Below, piece after piece: positions 1 to 8,502 of a DNA stretch of 24,542 nucleotides; positions within the stretch are counted from its first letter, which is position 1; each line of letters starts with the position of its first letter. Made by a program: the position numbers and the translations under genes. Source of the DNA: a virus; IMG/VR virus record IMGVR_UViG_3300027759_000404, positions 1 through 24,542 of that record; one strand, 5' to 3'. A model generated the notes under the pieces. That model made no database searches. It saw only the letters and a program-made list of their open reading frames with translations, and was not told the origin of the DNA.

Positions 1-1
1 T

Positions 2-601
2 GATGAAGTAAAAAATAATCTAGGTCTTTTTGATGAGTATGATATTAAAGACGGTGAGACACCTGAACTTGTTGCTGATAAGTTCTACAATAATTCCGAG
101 CTTCACTGGTTAGTGTTACACTACAATGAAATTATTGACCCGCGATTTGACTGGCCTTTAGATACTAACAATCTTAATAGACAGGTTGCAGGTAAATATA
201 CCGATGTAAATGCTACCCATCATTTTGAAGATGCCAATGGCAATTACACCAATGGTAATGCTTATATTTTATCTTCAAATGCATTTACCAATTTTAGCGT
301 TAATGATGTAATTACCAATAACACAAATAACGGGGTTGGTTATATTACCCAAAAAAATAGTAGTTCTAATGTAAGGGTAACTATTACAGCGGGTGGGTTT
401 AAAACTGGTGATCAGATATTAAAGTCTTCTAATACCAGCAACAGAGCTAATATTACCAGCACAGTAATCCTATCTGGAACTCCCGTTACTAATTTTACCT
501 TTGAAGATGAAATTAATGAATCCAAACGTAGAATTAAAATATTAAAAGCCTCTTATGTAGATGCAGTTGTAAATGACTTTAAAAAGAAGTTAGGTGAATA
601 A
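2..601 (+). CDS. 53: Baseplate wedge subunit gp53-like, 5' partial
   Basis: The reading frame is open from base 2, so the gene begins before the window; 199 residues are visible. GTG at 113 could look like a start, but the codons before it encode a good gp53 pattern (PELVADKFYNNSELHW), so it is internal. The family hallmark is this 'P..vAdkfY.....HW' stretch followed by 'YNEIIDPRFDWPL'. In T4, gp53 is a wedge protein that helps join the six wedges around the hub. The central part, roughly bases 230-480, is rich in Asn, Thr and Ser and reads like a small beta-rich insertion; the end returns to a charged helix-like tail. The stop overlaps the next start (TAATG at 599-603), which suggests translational coupling. 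The identification rests on motif recall, not on an alignment. Confidence 0.88.
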   Translation, partial: DEVKNNLGLFDEYDIKDGETPELVADKFYNNSELHWLVLHYNEIIDPRFDWPLDTNNLNRQVAGKYTDVNATHHFEDANGNYTNGNAYILSSNAFTNFSVNDVITNNTNNGVGYITQKNSSSNVRVTITAGGFKTGDQILKSSNTSNRANITSTVILSGTPVTNFTFEDEINESKRRIKILKASYVDAVVNDFKKKLGE

Positions 602-1977
602 TGATTGGTGAACAAGGTCTTCAACGTGCTGGTGAAGTACGAATTGAACAACTCAAACTTATTAATTCGAGTGATGAGGTAATTGATTTATCTGAATTTA
701 TTGTTGAGTTGAATTTATATGAAGACTTGTTTAAGAATTATCTTCACGGTAACCTGGTGTTAACGGATAGTAGAAATTTAATTGACAAGTATAATATCCA
801 CGGTGAAGAATTTCTTAATGTCAAACTAAGAACCCCTTCATTTCCAGATTCTGAAATTATTGAAAAAACATTTAGAGTATTTAAACTATCAGATAGAACC
901 ATTGTAAGAGATAAAAATACACAAAACTTTGTTCTACATTTTATTTCCATAGAGTTTTTTTACGATGTCTCACTACCATTATTTGCCCCATTTGAGGGAA
1001 CAGTAACTGATATTGCAGGAAGAATTTTTTCTGACTTCCTAGCTACTTCTCGTAATTTTAATGTATCAGAAACAAATAATGAAATTAAAGAAGACCTTAA
1101 GCCAACAGAATTAATTGTTATAAACGAAGCATCAAATAAGATAAAATTTATATCACCTGGTTGGTCGCCGCTTAAATGCATAAATTGGTTAGCCTCTAAA
1201 GCTATACCTAAAGATGGTGTTGCTAAAAACTTTATATTTTTTGAGTCAAGCAAAAACTTTTATTTTGGTACGTTAGAAAATTTGTTTAGAGATGCACATG
1301 AAAATAAAAATTACCTGGGTAGATACTTAATCTCTGCATCCAATGTTCGTGAAGACCAATCATCTCAAAATGTAAGTAGAGAAATGTTTTTAGCTAAAGA
1401 GGTAGAAATGGTTGAGACCACAGACTACATTAAAAACTATACTAATGGGTATCTAGGAAATAGGTTAGTATATCTAGACGTTTTTAATAAAGAATATCAA
1501 CTCATTGACTATGATCATACATTAAATTACGAAAAGCAATTTCATTCTTCTGGAAAAGGAGAAGAAGCTAAACCTGTATTCAATAAAGATACATTTAGAA
1601 ACTTTGCAACTAATATAAGTTTTTATCCAAAGAATCCAAAACTATTTAATGATTACCCAGACAACATAAGTGAGAAGATGGGTGAGATATACGGTAATCG
1701 TTTATCTAGTATGTTAGAATTAACTAACATAAAAATGAATATGACTGTACCAGGTAGAACAGATGCAGAGGTTGGTAGAATAATATATTTTGAATACCCG
1801 TCCATGGGCGCAAAAGATGAAACAGATTCAGGTTCGTCCGCTCAAGATAAATTATATTCAGGTTTTTATATTATTACAGCCATTCATCATAAAGTAAATA
1901 AACTTGAGCACTCTATGACAATGGAAGTTATTAAAGATTCGTTATACGTTGATAAAGAAAGTACCTATAAGGCTTAA
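601..1977 (+). CDS. 27: Baseplate hub protein, gp27-like
   Basis: This 458-residue protein lies between gp53 and the gp5-like protein, as expected for a central hub component. Residues 40-70 (YEDLFKNYLHG, then LVLTDSRNLIDKYNIHGEE) match the shape of the first tail-tube-like domain of T4 gp27, where a short loop, an 'l.f.Ds..i' strand and a 'G.E.i.i....' strand occur. The C-terminal part has the 'MTVPGRTDAEVGRIIYFEYP' stretch, then 'SGFYIITAIHHKVNKLEHSM', typical of hub proteins of this class (second barrel, GpD/VgrG-like). T4 gp27 is 391 residues, so this one is somewhat longer. Known role of the family: a trimeric adaptor between the hexameric tube and the trimeric gp5 spike. Start ATG overlaps the gp53 stop. 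Two nucleotides separate its stop from the next ATG at 1980. Confidence 0.75.
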   Translation: MIGEQGLQRAGEVRIEQLKLINSSDEVIDLSEFIVELNLYEDLFKNYLHGNLVLTDSRNLIDKYNIHGEEFLNVKLRTPSFPDSEIIEKTFRVFKLSDRTIVRDKNTQNFVLHFISIEFFYDVSLPLFAPFEGTVTDIAGRIFSDFLATSRNFNVSETNNEIKEDLKPTELIVINEASNKIKFISPGWSPLKCINWLASKAIPKDGVAKNFIFFESSKNFYFGTLENLFRDAHENKNYLGRYLISASNVREDQSSQNVSREMFLAKEVEMVETTDYIKNYTNGYLGNRLVYLDVFNKEYQLIDYDHTLNYEKQFHSSGKGEEAKPVFNKDTFRNFATNISFYPKNPKLFNDYPDNISEKMGEIYGNRLSSMLELTNIKMNMTVPGRTDAEVGRIIYFEYPSMGAKDETDSGSSAQDKLYSGFYIITAIHHKVNKLEHSMTMEVIKDSLYVDKESTYKA

Positions 1978-1979
1978 TT

Positions 1980-3065
1980 ATGCAGAGAATTTTTAACAAA
2001 GATGGGTTTAATTGGTGGATTGGTGTTGTAGAGGATCGCATGGATCCTGAAAAGATGGGTCGATGCAGGGTACGTATTTACGGTTATCATACCGATAGTA
2101 AGATAATTCTACCAACTAAAGATCTACCCTGGGCAACACCTATACAGCCAATTACCTCAGCTGCAATTTCTGGTATTGGTTCATCCCCACTAGGTCCTGT
2201 TGAAGGTACCTGGGTTATTGGGTTCTTCCTCGACGGTGAAGATATGCAGCAACCTGCTATCTTTGGAACCATTGCAACTAAAGCGGCTAAGAAAGCGTTT
2301 TCTGTACAAGAAGAAACACCATCTGTAACTAATCCTAACGACGGAGTTCTTAAAGATAGCTCTGGTAATCCAGTAGTAGACGGCCAAGGTGAACCAGTTC
2401 GCGCAGGTACCCCTTCTGTGGAAGGATGGGAGTTAGGTCAGACATCTGAAAAGTATGAATCAGGTGGCAAGGGGGCGGGTACCATTAATGCATACAGTGG
2501 TGCTGCCGGGGGTGACCTTGGAGGGGCATCTTATGGAACATATCAGTTAGCCTCTTTCCTTCCTGCTATAATGACTACCGGTAAAGCAAGACCTTCGGCT
2601 AAAAATTCACCTGTAATTCAGTTTTTAAATACTTCTAAGTTCAAAGATAAATTTGCAGGGTTAGAGCCCGCCACAGCCGCCTTTGATGCTAAGTGGACAG
2701 AGATTGCAAGCACTTTCAAAGAAGCGTTTAAAAAAGAACAACACGATTATATTCAGAAAAAGTATTATGACGTTGCTATAGCTAACCTACAACGTCAGGG
2801 CTTAGATATGATAAAATACGGTCCTGCTGTGCAAGATTTAATCTGGTCAGGTGCCGTACAATTTGGTCCTGCTAATACTAGAGCATTTACTGAAACATTA
2901 AGAGGTAAAAGTACTTTAACAGATAAAGATATTGTTACCTTAGTCAGTGAATGGAAAATTAACAATGTAGATACGTTATTTAAATCCAGCTCAGACTCTA
3001 TTAGAGCTGGGGTTAAATCACGCTACCAATCCGAGAAACAAGCCTTACTGAGTTTAATTAAATAA
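1980..3065 (+). CDS. 5: gp5-type OB domain fused to a lysozyme-like hydrolase
   Basis: This is a 361-residue spike-base protein. Residues 1-98 form the gp5/VgrG-type OB domain: 'WWIGVVEDRMDPEKMGRCRV', then 'LPWATPIQPITSA', 'GPVEGTWVIGFFLDGEDMQQ' and 'PAIFGTI'. A low-complexity linker follows (about 100-150). The C-terminal half is not T4-lysozyme-like. It has Y159-E160-S-G-G, then S184-Y-G-T-Y-Q-L190, and later 'EQHDYIQKKYYD' and 'AVQDLIWSGAVQFGP'. From memory, this set of motifs recurs in a hydrolase-like module of some VgrG-related and phage proteins. The E-S-G-G ... G-x-Y-Q order resembles soluble lytic transglycosylases, making E160 a candidate catalytic acid. I infer a cell-wall glycan-cutting role at the tail tip. 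The protein lacks the beta-helix of full-length gp5, which is encoded by the next gene; the stop and next start overlap (TAATG). Confidence 0.8.
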   Translation: MQRIFNKDGFNWWIGVVEDRMDPEKMGRCRVRIYGYHTDSKIILPTKDLPWATPIQPITSAAISGIGSSPLGPVEGTWVIGFFLDGEDMQQPAIFGTIATKAAKKAFSVQEETPSVTNPNDGVLKDSSGNPVVDGQGEPVRAGTPSVEGWELGQTSEKYESGGKGAGTINAYSGAAGGDLGGASYGTYQLASFLPAIMTTGKARPSAKNSPVIQFLNTSKFKDKFAGLEPATAAFDAKWTEIASTFKEAFKKEQHDYIQKKYYDVAIANLQRQGLDMIKYGPAVQDLIWSGAVQFGPANTRAFTETLRGKSTLTDKDIVTLVSEWKINNVDTLFKSSSDSIRAGVKSRYQSEKQALLSLIK

Positions 3066-5407
3066 TGGATCCACTAATTACAAAACAAATTCAAGGGGTA
3101 CTTGAGAACAATATCTTTAACAAGATTATTGCTCTTAACCTTAACATTCCTAGCCCTGTTCTAAGAGCTATAATATCAAGAGTGGCCGAGGTTGGGGCTG
3201 TTGATATTGTTAAGCAAGTTACCTTGAGCTCAAACAAACAACTTACTGATATACCTAAAAATATTATTGGGTCAGTTAACCCTGTTAACATTACTAACAG
3301 TAATAACAGTCCAGCTCAAATTAGTAATAACATTGATGGTATTATTCAACAGCAATTACTACTACAAACAACGGATAAGATTGTATCTAAACTACAGTCT
3401 CAATTAAGACTCTCATTACCTACTGATAAATTAGGTATTATTAATTTTGATAATTTAGCTGCAAGCCTGATACAAGGTATTACACCGACTGTTGGTAAAA
3501 CAATCTCTACTGCTGTTAATAGCTTTACTGATTCTATTTTCAATAAAGGTCAATTACCTAAAATAACTTCTAACAGTATTGAGTCATTTTACAGCTCGTT
3601 ATCCCCTGAAGAGGCATTAGCTAAAACAGATGAGGTATTTGTATCTAGTGCTGCTAATAGTGCACTAACAGAAGCCAAAAGTTTTGATATTAATTCAACA
3701 ACGAATGCTGAGAAGCTAGAAGTATTAGATAAAGGCTTTACAGACCCTAATGCAAATTACCCTACAAAAGAATATGCTGGGATTTCTGAGACTAATAAAC
3801 TTGCACAGGGTGATGTTAGAGGTACGGTAGTTCAAGAAAAAAATAATAACCGAATGTTAGGAGCCAAGTTACCGGGTGGTGAAGCTTGGGATGAACCTGA
3901 ATCAGCTTTCCGGGGAGCATATCCTTACAATAAAGTAACCCAGACTGAATCCGGTCATATTATCGAGATGGATGATACACCTGGCTCCGAACGAATTCAC
4001 ATATATCATAAGTCTGGTACCTATGTAGAAATTGATGCAAATGGATCCATGGTAAAGAGAACGAAAGGTTCCTCATATGAAATTATTGATCGAAATGGAA
4101 AAATATCTATCGCAGGCCGCGCAGACATTTCTGTTAACGGTGCTTGTAATATCTTTGTTGGTAATGATGCAAACATCGAAGTCGAAGGCGATGTAAACCT
4201 AACGTGTCATAATGATATTACTGCTATGGCAGGAGGTACTTTGAACCTTTCTGCAACAGAAGAAGTTAACATTACAAGTAGCAATGTTAATATACAGGCT
4301 TACAACCAAATGAATTTAAGTTCTAATGTTCAACTTAATCTTCATTCTACTTACAGTGTAAATATGTCTGCAAATGCAAACGTACATATCGATTCTGTAG
4401 ATGTATTTCAAAATGCTACTACTAACTATAACCAGGCAGATAATATTCATATTAAATCTAACGAAGGTATCTTTGTAGAGTCTGATACTGATATTAATAT
4501 AAACGCTGGCGGTGGGTTAAATAACCAGGCAGGTGGTGCAATTAGTAATCAAGCCGGTGGTGAATTTAGTGCCGATGGTAGCGCTGTACATTTAAATTCT
4601 GGTAACTCAGTAGATGCAGAAGTCGCTGAACCTAGTGAAGCAGCCGTATTAGCAGGTATTTCAAATATCGGTATTATGTCTGGTCGTAAAGATATTTCTA
4701 GTAACGATAAAGATGATCCTTTAGTGCTTTCCCTTGCTGATAGTAGATCCATTGAATTAGAAGAAGAGACTCAAACTTCTGATGATTTCAATACCCAAAA
4801 GAATTTAATTATAAGTGAGGGTTTTGCTAATGCAGCAGACTTAAATGAAACCCCGATAGCTACAGATAGTGCATCAGTACAATCTGAGCAAGGTAATTTT
4901 GTTGAACCAGATCCTAAGTTGAAGTCCGTAACTCAACTACCAGGTAATTATAATTTATCACCTAACTTTACTGTTGAGATGTTATCAAGTAAAGCTGCAG
5001 TTTCAAGAGACCCAATTCGTGGTCATACAGGTGCAACGTACGGAGAAATTGTTTTTAATCTTCAAGCAGTTGCTCTTAACATCTTAGAACCTGTTAAGAA
5101 GATTTATCCTAATATGTTTGTTACTTCTGCATTTAGAGACCCCGGTAATAGTTCTAATGCTAAGACCTCCCAACACCCATTAGGGCAAGGGGTTGATATT
5201 CAGTTCAAAGGTATTACTAAAAAAGAATATTACGATATTGCAGTTAAATTAGCCAAGGTACTTAAGTACGATCAGTTAATTTTAGAGTACTGTAACTATA
5301 CAAACAACCCTTGGATACATGTATCTTATTCTGTTAAGAATAGAAGTCAGGTACTAACATTCTTCAACCATAAAACTCACTCTCAGGGTCTGACTCAGCT
5401 AGCATAA
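3065..5407 (+). CDS. gp5-type beta-helix spike with C-terminal M15 peptidase
   Basis: This 780-residue protein has three visible parts. Residues 1-250 are of unknown fold, rich in Ile, Asn and Gln. Residues about 260-480 match the C-terminal spike of T4 gp5: 'AWDEPESAFRGAYPYNKV', 'ESGHIIEMDDTPGSERIHIY', 'HKSGTYVEIDANGSMV', then alternating short strands (DISVNGACNIFV, NIEVEGDVNLTC, TLNLSATEEVNI) expected of a trimeric beta-helix. After a Ser/Asp/Gln linker, residues 625-780 form a peptidase M15-like domain: R691 in TSAFRDP, S702-Q-H704-P-L-G-Q-G-V-D711, E741 in LILEY and H752 in WIHVSY. H704, D711 and H752 are the expected zinc ligands and E741 the likely catalytic acid. M15 enzymes cut peptidoglycan stem peptides. 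I infer that the spike carries a peptidase near its tip. ATG overlaps the upstream stop; its own stop overlaps the next ATG. Confidence 0.88.
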   Translation: MDPLITKQIQGVLENNIFNKIIALNLNIPSPVLRAIISRVAEVGAVDIVKQVTLSSNKQLTDIPKNIIGSVNPVNITNSNNSPAQISNNIDGIIQQQLLLQTTDKIVSKLQSQLRLSLPTDKLGIINFDNLAASLIQGITPTVGKTISTAVNSFTDSIFNKGQLPKITSNSIESFYSSLSPEEALAKTDEVFVSSAANSALTEAKSFDINSTTNAEKLEVLDKGFTDPNANYPTKEYAGISETNKLAQGDVRGTVVQEKNNNRMLGAKLPGGEAWDEPESAFRGAYPYNKVTQTESGHIIEMDDTPGSERIHIYHKSGTYVEIDANGSMVKRTKGSSYEIIDRNGKISIAGRADISVNGACNIFVGNDANIEVEGDVNLTCHNDITAMAGGTLNLSATEEVNITSSNVNIQAYNQMNLSSNVQLNLHSTYSVNMSANANVHIDSVDVFQNATTNYNQADNIHIKSNEGIFVESDTDININAGGGLNNQAGGAISNQAGGEFSADGSAVHLNSGNSVDAEVAEPSEAAVLAGISNIGIMSGRKDISSNDKDDPLVLSLADSRSIELEEETQTSDDFNTQKNLIISEGFANAADLNETPIATDSASVQSEQGNFVEPDPKLKSVTQLPGNYNLSPNFTVEMLSSKAAVSRDPIRGHTGATYGEIVFNLQAVALNILEPVKKIYPNMFVTSAFRDPGNSSNAKTSQHPLGQGVDIQFKGITKKEYYDIAVKLAKVLKYDQLILEYCNYTNNPWIHVSYSVKNRSQVLTFFNHKTHSQGLTQLA

Positions 5408-6030
5408 TGGCAATAACCCTTTCAAGTTCTGGAGGAATTTCTGACCCGTATGTTGGATTAGACGGTGTTACAGAGGAATATACATTTCCTAATGGCGCTC
5501 TTGAGGGTGTTATCTATACAGATACTATAACTGTTACGCCGACTCCTTATGCATCAATAGTCAGCTCTTCTGTAACCTCGAGTACTTCATCAACAATTAA
5601 TACCGCTCAAAGCAGTGTTTCGGGTAATAGTACTTTAAATATTACATACGAAGCATTTAACGCTCCCACTAACACATTTGGTGGTATAAGTATCTCTGCA
5701 TCCCCTACCCTCATAACTTTTACAGGTACAATGGATGGTATTTTTAGTGATAAGTATATGAAATATATAGATCACAATAACAGTAATATAAGTGTTACTG
5801 TTACGAGTTTTGGAGATGTACCATCTCAAAATGCAGAAATATATTTGTATAAACCATCATTTATGAAGTATGTATTTACAACATATAAAATTACAGTGGT
5901 TTACTTAGATGAATTTTTAGTACCAGTTACTGTCGAATATACAGTTTTAAAAAGATTATTAAATGATTGGACAGCAGGTAAAAACGCATTAAAAGCAAAG
6001 GTAGCAGCACAATATGCCGGCGGTAACTAG
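5407..6030 (+). CDS. Unknown protein between spike and PAAR genes
   Basis: I do not recognise this 207-residue protein. It begins MAITLSSSGGISDPYVG and has a Ser/Thr/Val-rich N-terminal half (for example SIVSSSVTSSTSSTIN, residues about 50-65), consistent with exposed beta strands or a flexible linker. The second half is more hydrophobic and aromatic (YLYKPSFMKYVFTTYKIT, VVYLDEFLVPVTVEYTVL) and ends in a short basic helix-like tail (LLNDWTAGKNALKAKVAAQY). No signal peptide or membrane helix is obvious. Its ATG overlaps the spike stop (TAATG) and its last 17 bases overlap the PAAR gene, so it is embedded in the spike operon and is probably a virion component, perhaps bound to the spike or PAAR tip. 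That role is inferred from position only. Confidence 0.6.
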   Translation: MAITLSSSGGISDPYVGLDGVTEEYTFPNGALEGVIYTDTITVTPTPYASIVSSSVTSSTSSTINTAQSSVSGNSTLNITYEAFNAPTNTFGGISISASPTLITFTGTMDGIFSDKYMKYIDHNNSNISVTVTSFGDVPSQNAEIYLYKPSFMKYVFTTYKITVVYLDEFLVPVTVEYTVLKRLLNDWTAGKNALKAKVAAQYAGGN

Positions 6031-6316
6031 AGTAGGAGATCTGTCAACAGGGCACGAAGGCTATCCCCCTTCTGCAGTTACTATTCCAAATAACAGCACA
6101 GTTTATGCTAACGGAATTTTAGTTGCTGTACAAGGCGGTAGTTTTGCTACTCACGTTAAACCCAAAAGTCCTCCACACGTTGAAGGCGCCGATCGAGTTA
6201 TAACAGGAGGAAGCAGTACAGTATTTGTTGAGAGTAAGCCTGTTACTAGAATTGGGGACGATATAGCAGATGGAGATGCAAGCGCACAAGGTTCTCCAAA
6301 TGTCTTTGCGGGATAA
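6014..6316 (+). CDS. PAAR-motif spike tip protein
   Basis: This 100-residue protein has the PAAR layout: an early 'MPAVTRVGDLSTGHEG', a central 'VYANGILVAVQGGSFATHVK', and a closing 'VFVESKPVTRIGDDIADGD...QGSPNVF'. Length is typical of stand-alone PAAR proteins. H14, H47 and H55 are candidates for three of the zinc ligands; no cysteine is present, so the usual fourth Cys ligand must be replaced or absent. PAAR proteins form a small cone that caps the blunt beta-helix end of gp5/VgrG spikes and sharpens the tip used to pierce the outer membrane. Its gene is downstream of the beta-helix spike gene, as expected. The start lies inside the end of the preceding gene, 17 bases before that gene's end. 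Confidence 0.93.
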   Translation: MPAVTRVGDLSTGHEGYPPSAVTIPNNSTVYANGILVAVQGGSFATHVKPKSPPHVEGADRVITGGSSTVFVESKPVTRIGDDIADGDASAQGSPNVFAG

Positions 6317-6318
6317 GG

Positions 6319-6326
6319 TATAAATA
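6319..6326 (+). promoter_or_regulatory. T4-type late promoter (TATAAATA) before gp25
   Basis: A perfect match to the T4 late promoter -10 element TATAAATA lies in the 15-base gap between the PAAR stop (6316) and the gp25 ATG (6332). T4 late promoters have no -35 element and start RNA about six bases past this motif, which would fall at or beside the ATG. An AAGG at 6315-6318 would be present only in transcripts that read through from upstream. Confidence 0.6.
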
Positions 6327-6331
6327 TAAAC

Positions 6332-6727
6332 ATGGCTACACGAAATACCAGACAATATTCAGATTTTAATCTTCTTTTCTCTTCTCACCCTGTAACTGGT
6401 GATGTAGCGAGAAAGAATGATGAGGAAGCTGTTAAGCAATCTCTTAGAAACTTAATTTCTACGAGACATTATGAGCGTCCCTTTCATCCTGAAATTGGCT
6501 GTCAGATCCATGGTCTTTTATTTGAGAACTTTAACCCTGTGACTGCACAGGTTATGAAGAAGACTATCTTTGATACAATTAATAAGTTTGAGCCAAGAGT
6601 AACGATATTAGAAGTTAAACTGCGTGAAAAAGCAGATAATAATGAAATTGTTTGCGACATAATTTTTAGACTTAATAACTCTGATAGACCCATTACTTTA
6701 ACAACACTAATAACAAGAGTAAGATAA
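6332..6727 (+). CDS. 25: Baseplate wedge protein gp25
   Basis: At 131 residues this is almost the same length as T4 gp25 (132). It carries the GPW/gp25 pattern: 'YSDFNLLFSSHPVTGDVARK', then 'EEAVKQSLRNLISTRHYERP', 'FHPEIGCQIHGLLFENF' and the conserved E-P-R within 'NKFEPRVTILEVKL'. gp25 is a core part of the wedge in T4 and is related to TssE of type VI secretion; together with gp6 it helps start sheath assembly and relay contraction. The gene follows the PAAR gene, and its stop overlaps the gp6 ATG (TAATG at 6725-6729), so the two wedge proteins are likely made together. There is no good ribosome-binding site within the 5 bases between the late promoter and ATG. Confidence 0.96.
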   Translation: MATRNTRQYSDFNLLFSSHPVTGDVARKNDEEAVKQSLRNLISTRHYERPFHPEIGCQIHGLLFENFNPVTAQVMKKTIFDTINKFEPRVTILEVKLREKADNNEIVCDIIFRLNNSDRPITLTTLITRVR

Positions 6728-8493
6728 TGTCTAACTTAAGAATCTCAGAACTTGATTTTGATCAGATCAAGACCAACCTAAAAACATTCTTGCAGGCTCA
6801 GTCTGAATTTACAGACTATGATTTTGAGGGTTCAGGTCTTTCTACTCTATTAGACGTCCTGGCTTACAACACCCACTATAATGCTTATCTAGCAAATATG
6901 GTAGTTAATGAAATGTTTTTAGACTCGGCAGTTAAAAGATCATCTGCTGTATCTATTGCTAAGCATCTAGGTTATACACCTGTGTCAACAAGAGGTTCTG
7001 TTGCAAATTTAGATATTGTTGTGACCAATCCATCCAACCTCCCTGCAGCTCTCACAATGGATCGCTATACCCCTTTCACGTCTACGGTTGATGGGGTTCC
7101 GTATACATTCTTAACTACCGAAGCAAAGACTGCTTTAAGAGTCGGCACAACTTATACTTTTTCAGACGTTGATGTAACCGAAGGTACATTGTTAAGCTAT
7201 AGCTACGTTGTATCAGATACAACACCTAGTAGTAAATATGAAATACCAAATCCTGCTGTTGATACTACAACAATATTGGTAAGTGTTCAGACGTCATCCT
7301 CTGATACCACAACTACAACGTATACGTTGACTACTGACATAACAGGTTTAGACACTACATCTAAGGTATATTTTTTAGAACAAAACTCACAGGGTAATTA
7401 TCAAATATATTTTGGTGATGGGATTATAGGTAAGAGTCTAACGGCTGGTAACATTGTTACAATTCAATACATGATAGCTACGGGTTCAGCTGTTAATGTA
7501 TCTAGTACTGTAACTCAATTGTTTACAGCAGGAACTACTATCGGTGGTTCAAGTAATATTGCCATTGCTGTTAATAGTAATTCAACCGGTGGTGCAGATG
7601 CTGAAAGCATTACATCGATTAAATTTAATGCACCGAGGGTTAACGCATCTAAAAATAGAGCAGTTACAGCTGCTGACTACGAGGCTTTAATCTTATCTAA
7701 TTATGCAGGAGCTGAATCGGTATCTGTATGGGGGGGTGAGGATAATGATCCACCTTATTACGGAAGAGTAGTAATATCACTTAAACCGTTCACTGGATTT
7801 ACAATTTCTGATGCAGCAAAAGAATCTATTGCTAATAATATTTTAAAATCTAAACAAGCCATTACCGTTACTCCTGTTTTTGTAGACCCAGTTTACTTCC
7901 ATGTAGGCATAAATGCGGATGTGATTTATAATTCTTCCGCTACTACCCTATCATCAGAACAAATTAAAACTCAAGTTAACGATGCTATTACAGCATATTT
8001 TTCAACCAGTTTACAGAAATTTAATAAGAATTATACCCATTCAACATTAATTAACGCCATTCTATCTAAAAATAATTCTATTACAAGCGCGTTATTATCT
8101 GTAAAGCTACAGAGAAGATTACTACCTACATTGAATACGATCAATGTCTTCAGTGGCGATACATCGATTAAGTTTAGAAATGCTATTAAACCAGGTACTC
8201 TATCTTCCAGCTTCTTCTTTATAACTGTTAACGGTGTTACAACATTAGTAAAAATTACCGATCTTCCAGATACAACACCTTCGAGTGATACAGGTACTGG
8301 TACACTACGTCTTGTTAATTCTACTACAGGTGTTATCATAGCAACAAATGTTGGCACAATAAACTACGGTACAGGTATTGTAAGCATTACAAGTATTACC
8401 CCAACAGGGCTCCCTGCAGGTACCTCGGATATTAGAATTACAGGAAGCATTCAAGAGACAAGTTATAATCTGTCAGTCTCTAGAATTAAATAA
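6727..8493 (+). CDS. 6: Baseplate wedge protein gp6 (baseplate J family)
   Basis: This 588-residue protein begins with the gp6 signature 'MSNLRISELDFDQIKTNLKT', then 'DYDFEGSGLSTLLDVLAYNT', 'HYNAYLANMVVNEMFLDSAV' and 'RSSAVSIAKHLGYTPVSTRG'. Around residues 300-330 the 'RAVTAADYEALILSNYAGAE' stretch is the hallmark of the baseplate J-like core. T4 gp6 is 660 residues, so length is close. gp6 forms the ring that joins the wedges and, with gp25, links the inner baseplate to the sheath. The last ~110 residues (from FRNAIKPGTLSSSFFFITVN) read as an extra beta-rich domain. It is coupled to gp25 by a stop-start overlap. Confidence 0.95.
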   Translation: MSNLRISELDFDQIKTNLKTFLQAQSEFTDYDFEGSGLSTLLDVLAYNTHYNAYLANMVVNEMFLDSAVKRSSAVSIAKHLGYTPVSTRGSVANLDIVVTNPSNLPAALTMDRYTPFTSTVDGVPYTFLTTEAKTALRVGTTYTFSDVDVTEGTLLSYSYVVSDTTPSSKYEIPNPAVDTTTILVSVQTSSSDTTTTTYTLTTDITGLDTTSKVYFLEQNSQGNYQIYFGDGIIGKSLTAGNIVTIQYMIATGSAVNVSSTVTQLFTAGTTIGGSSNIAIAVNSNSTGGADAESITSIKFNAPRVNASKNRAVTAADYEALILSNYAGAESVSVWGGEDNDPPYYGRVVISLKPFTGFTISDAAKESIANNILKSKQAITVTPVFVDPVYFHVGINADVIYNSSATTLSSEQIKTQVNDAITAYFSTSLQKFNKNYTHSTLINAILSKNNSITSALLSVKLQRRLLPTLNTINVFSGDTSIKFRNAIKPGTLSSSFFFITVNGVTTLVKITDLPDTTPSSDTGTGTLRLVNSTTGVIIATNVGTINYGTGIVSITSITPTGLPAGTSDIRITGSIQETSYNLSVSRIK

Positions 8494-8502
8494 TTGTTCA
8501 AG

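Noticed and set aside
113-601. GTG at 113 as the start of the first gene
   Set aside because: The codons upstream of it in the same frame encode a good gp53 pattern, so the gene continues off the left edge.
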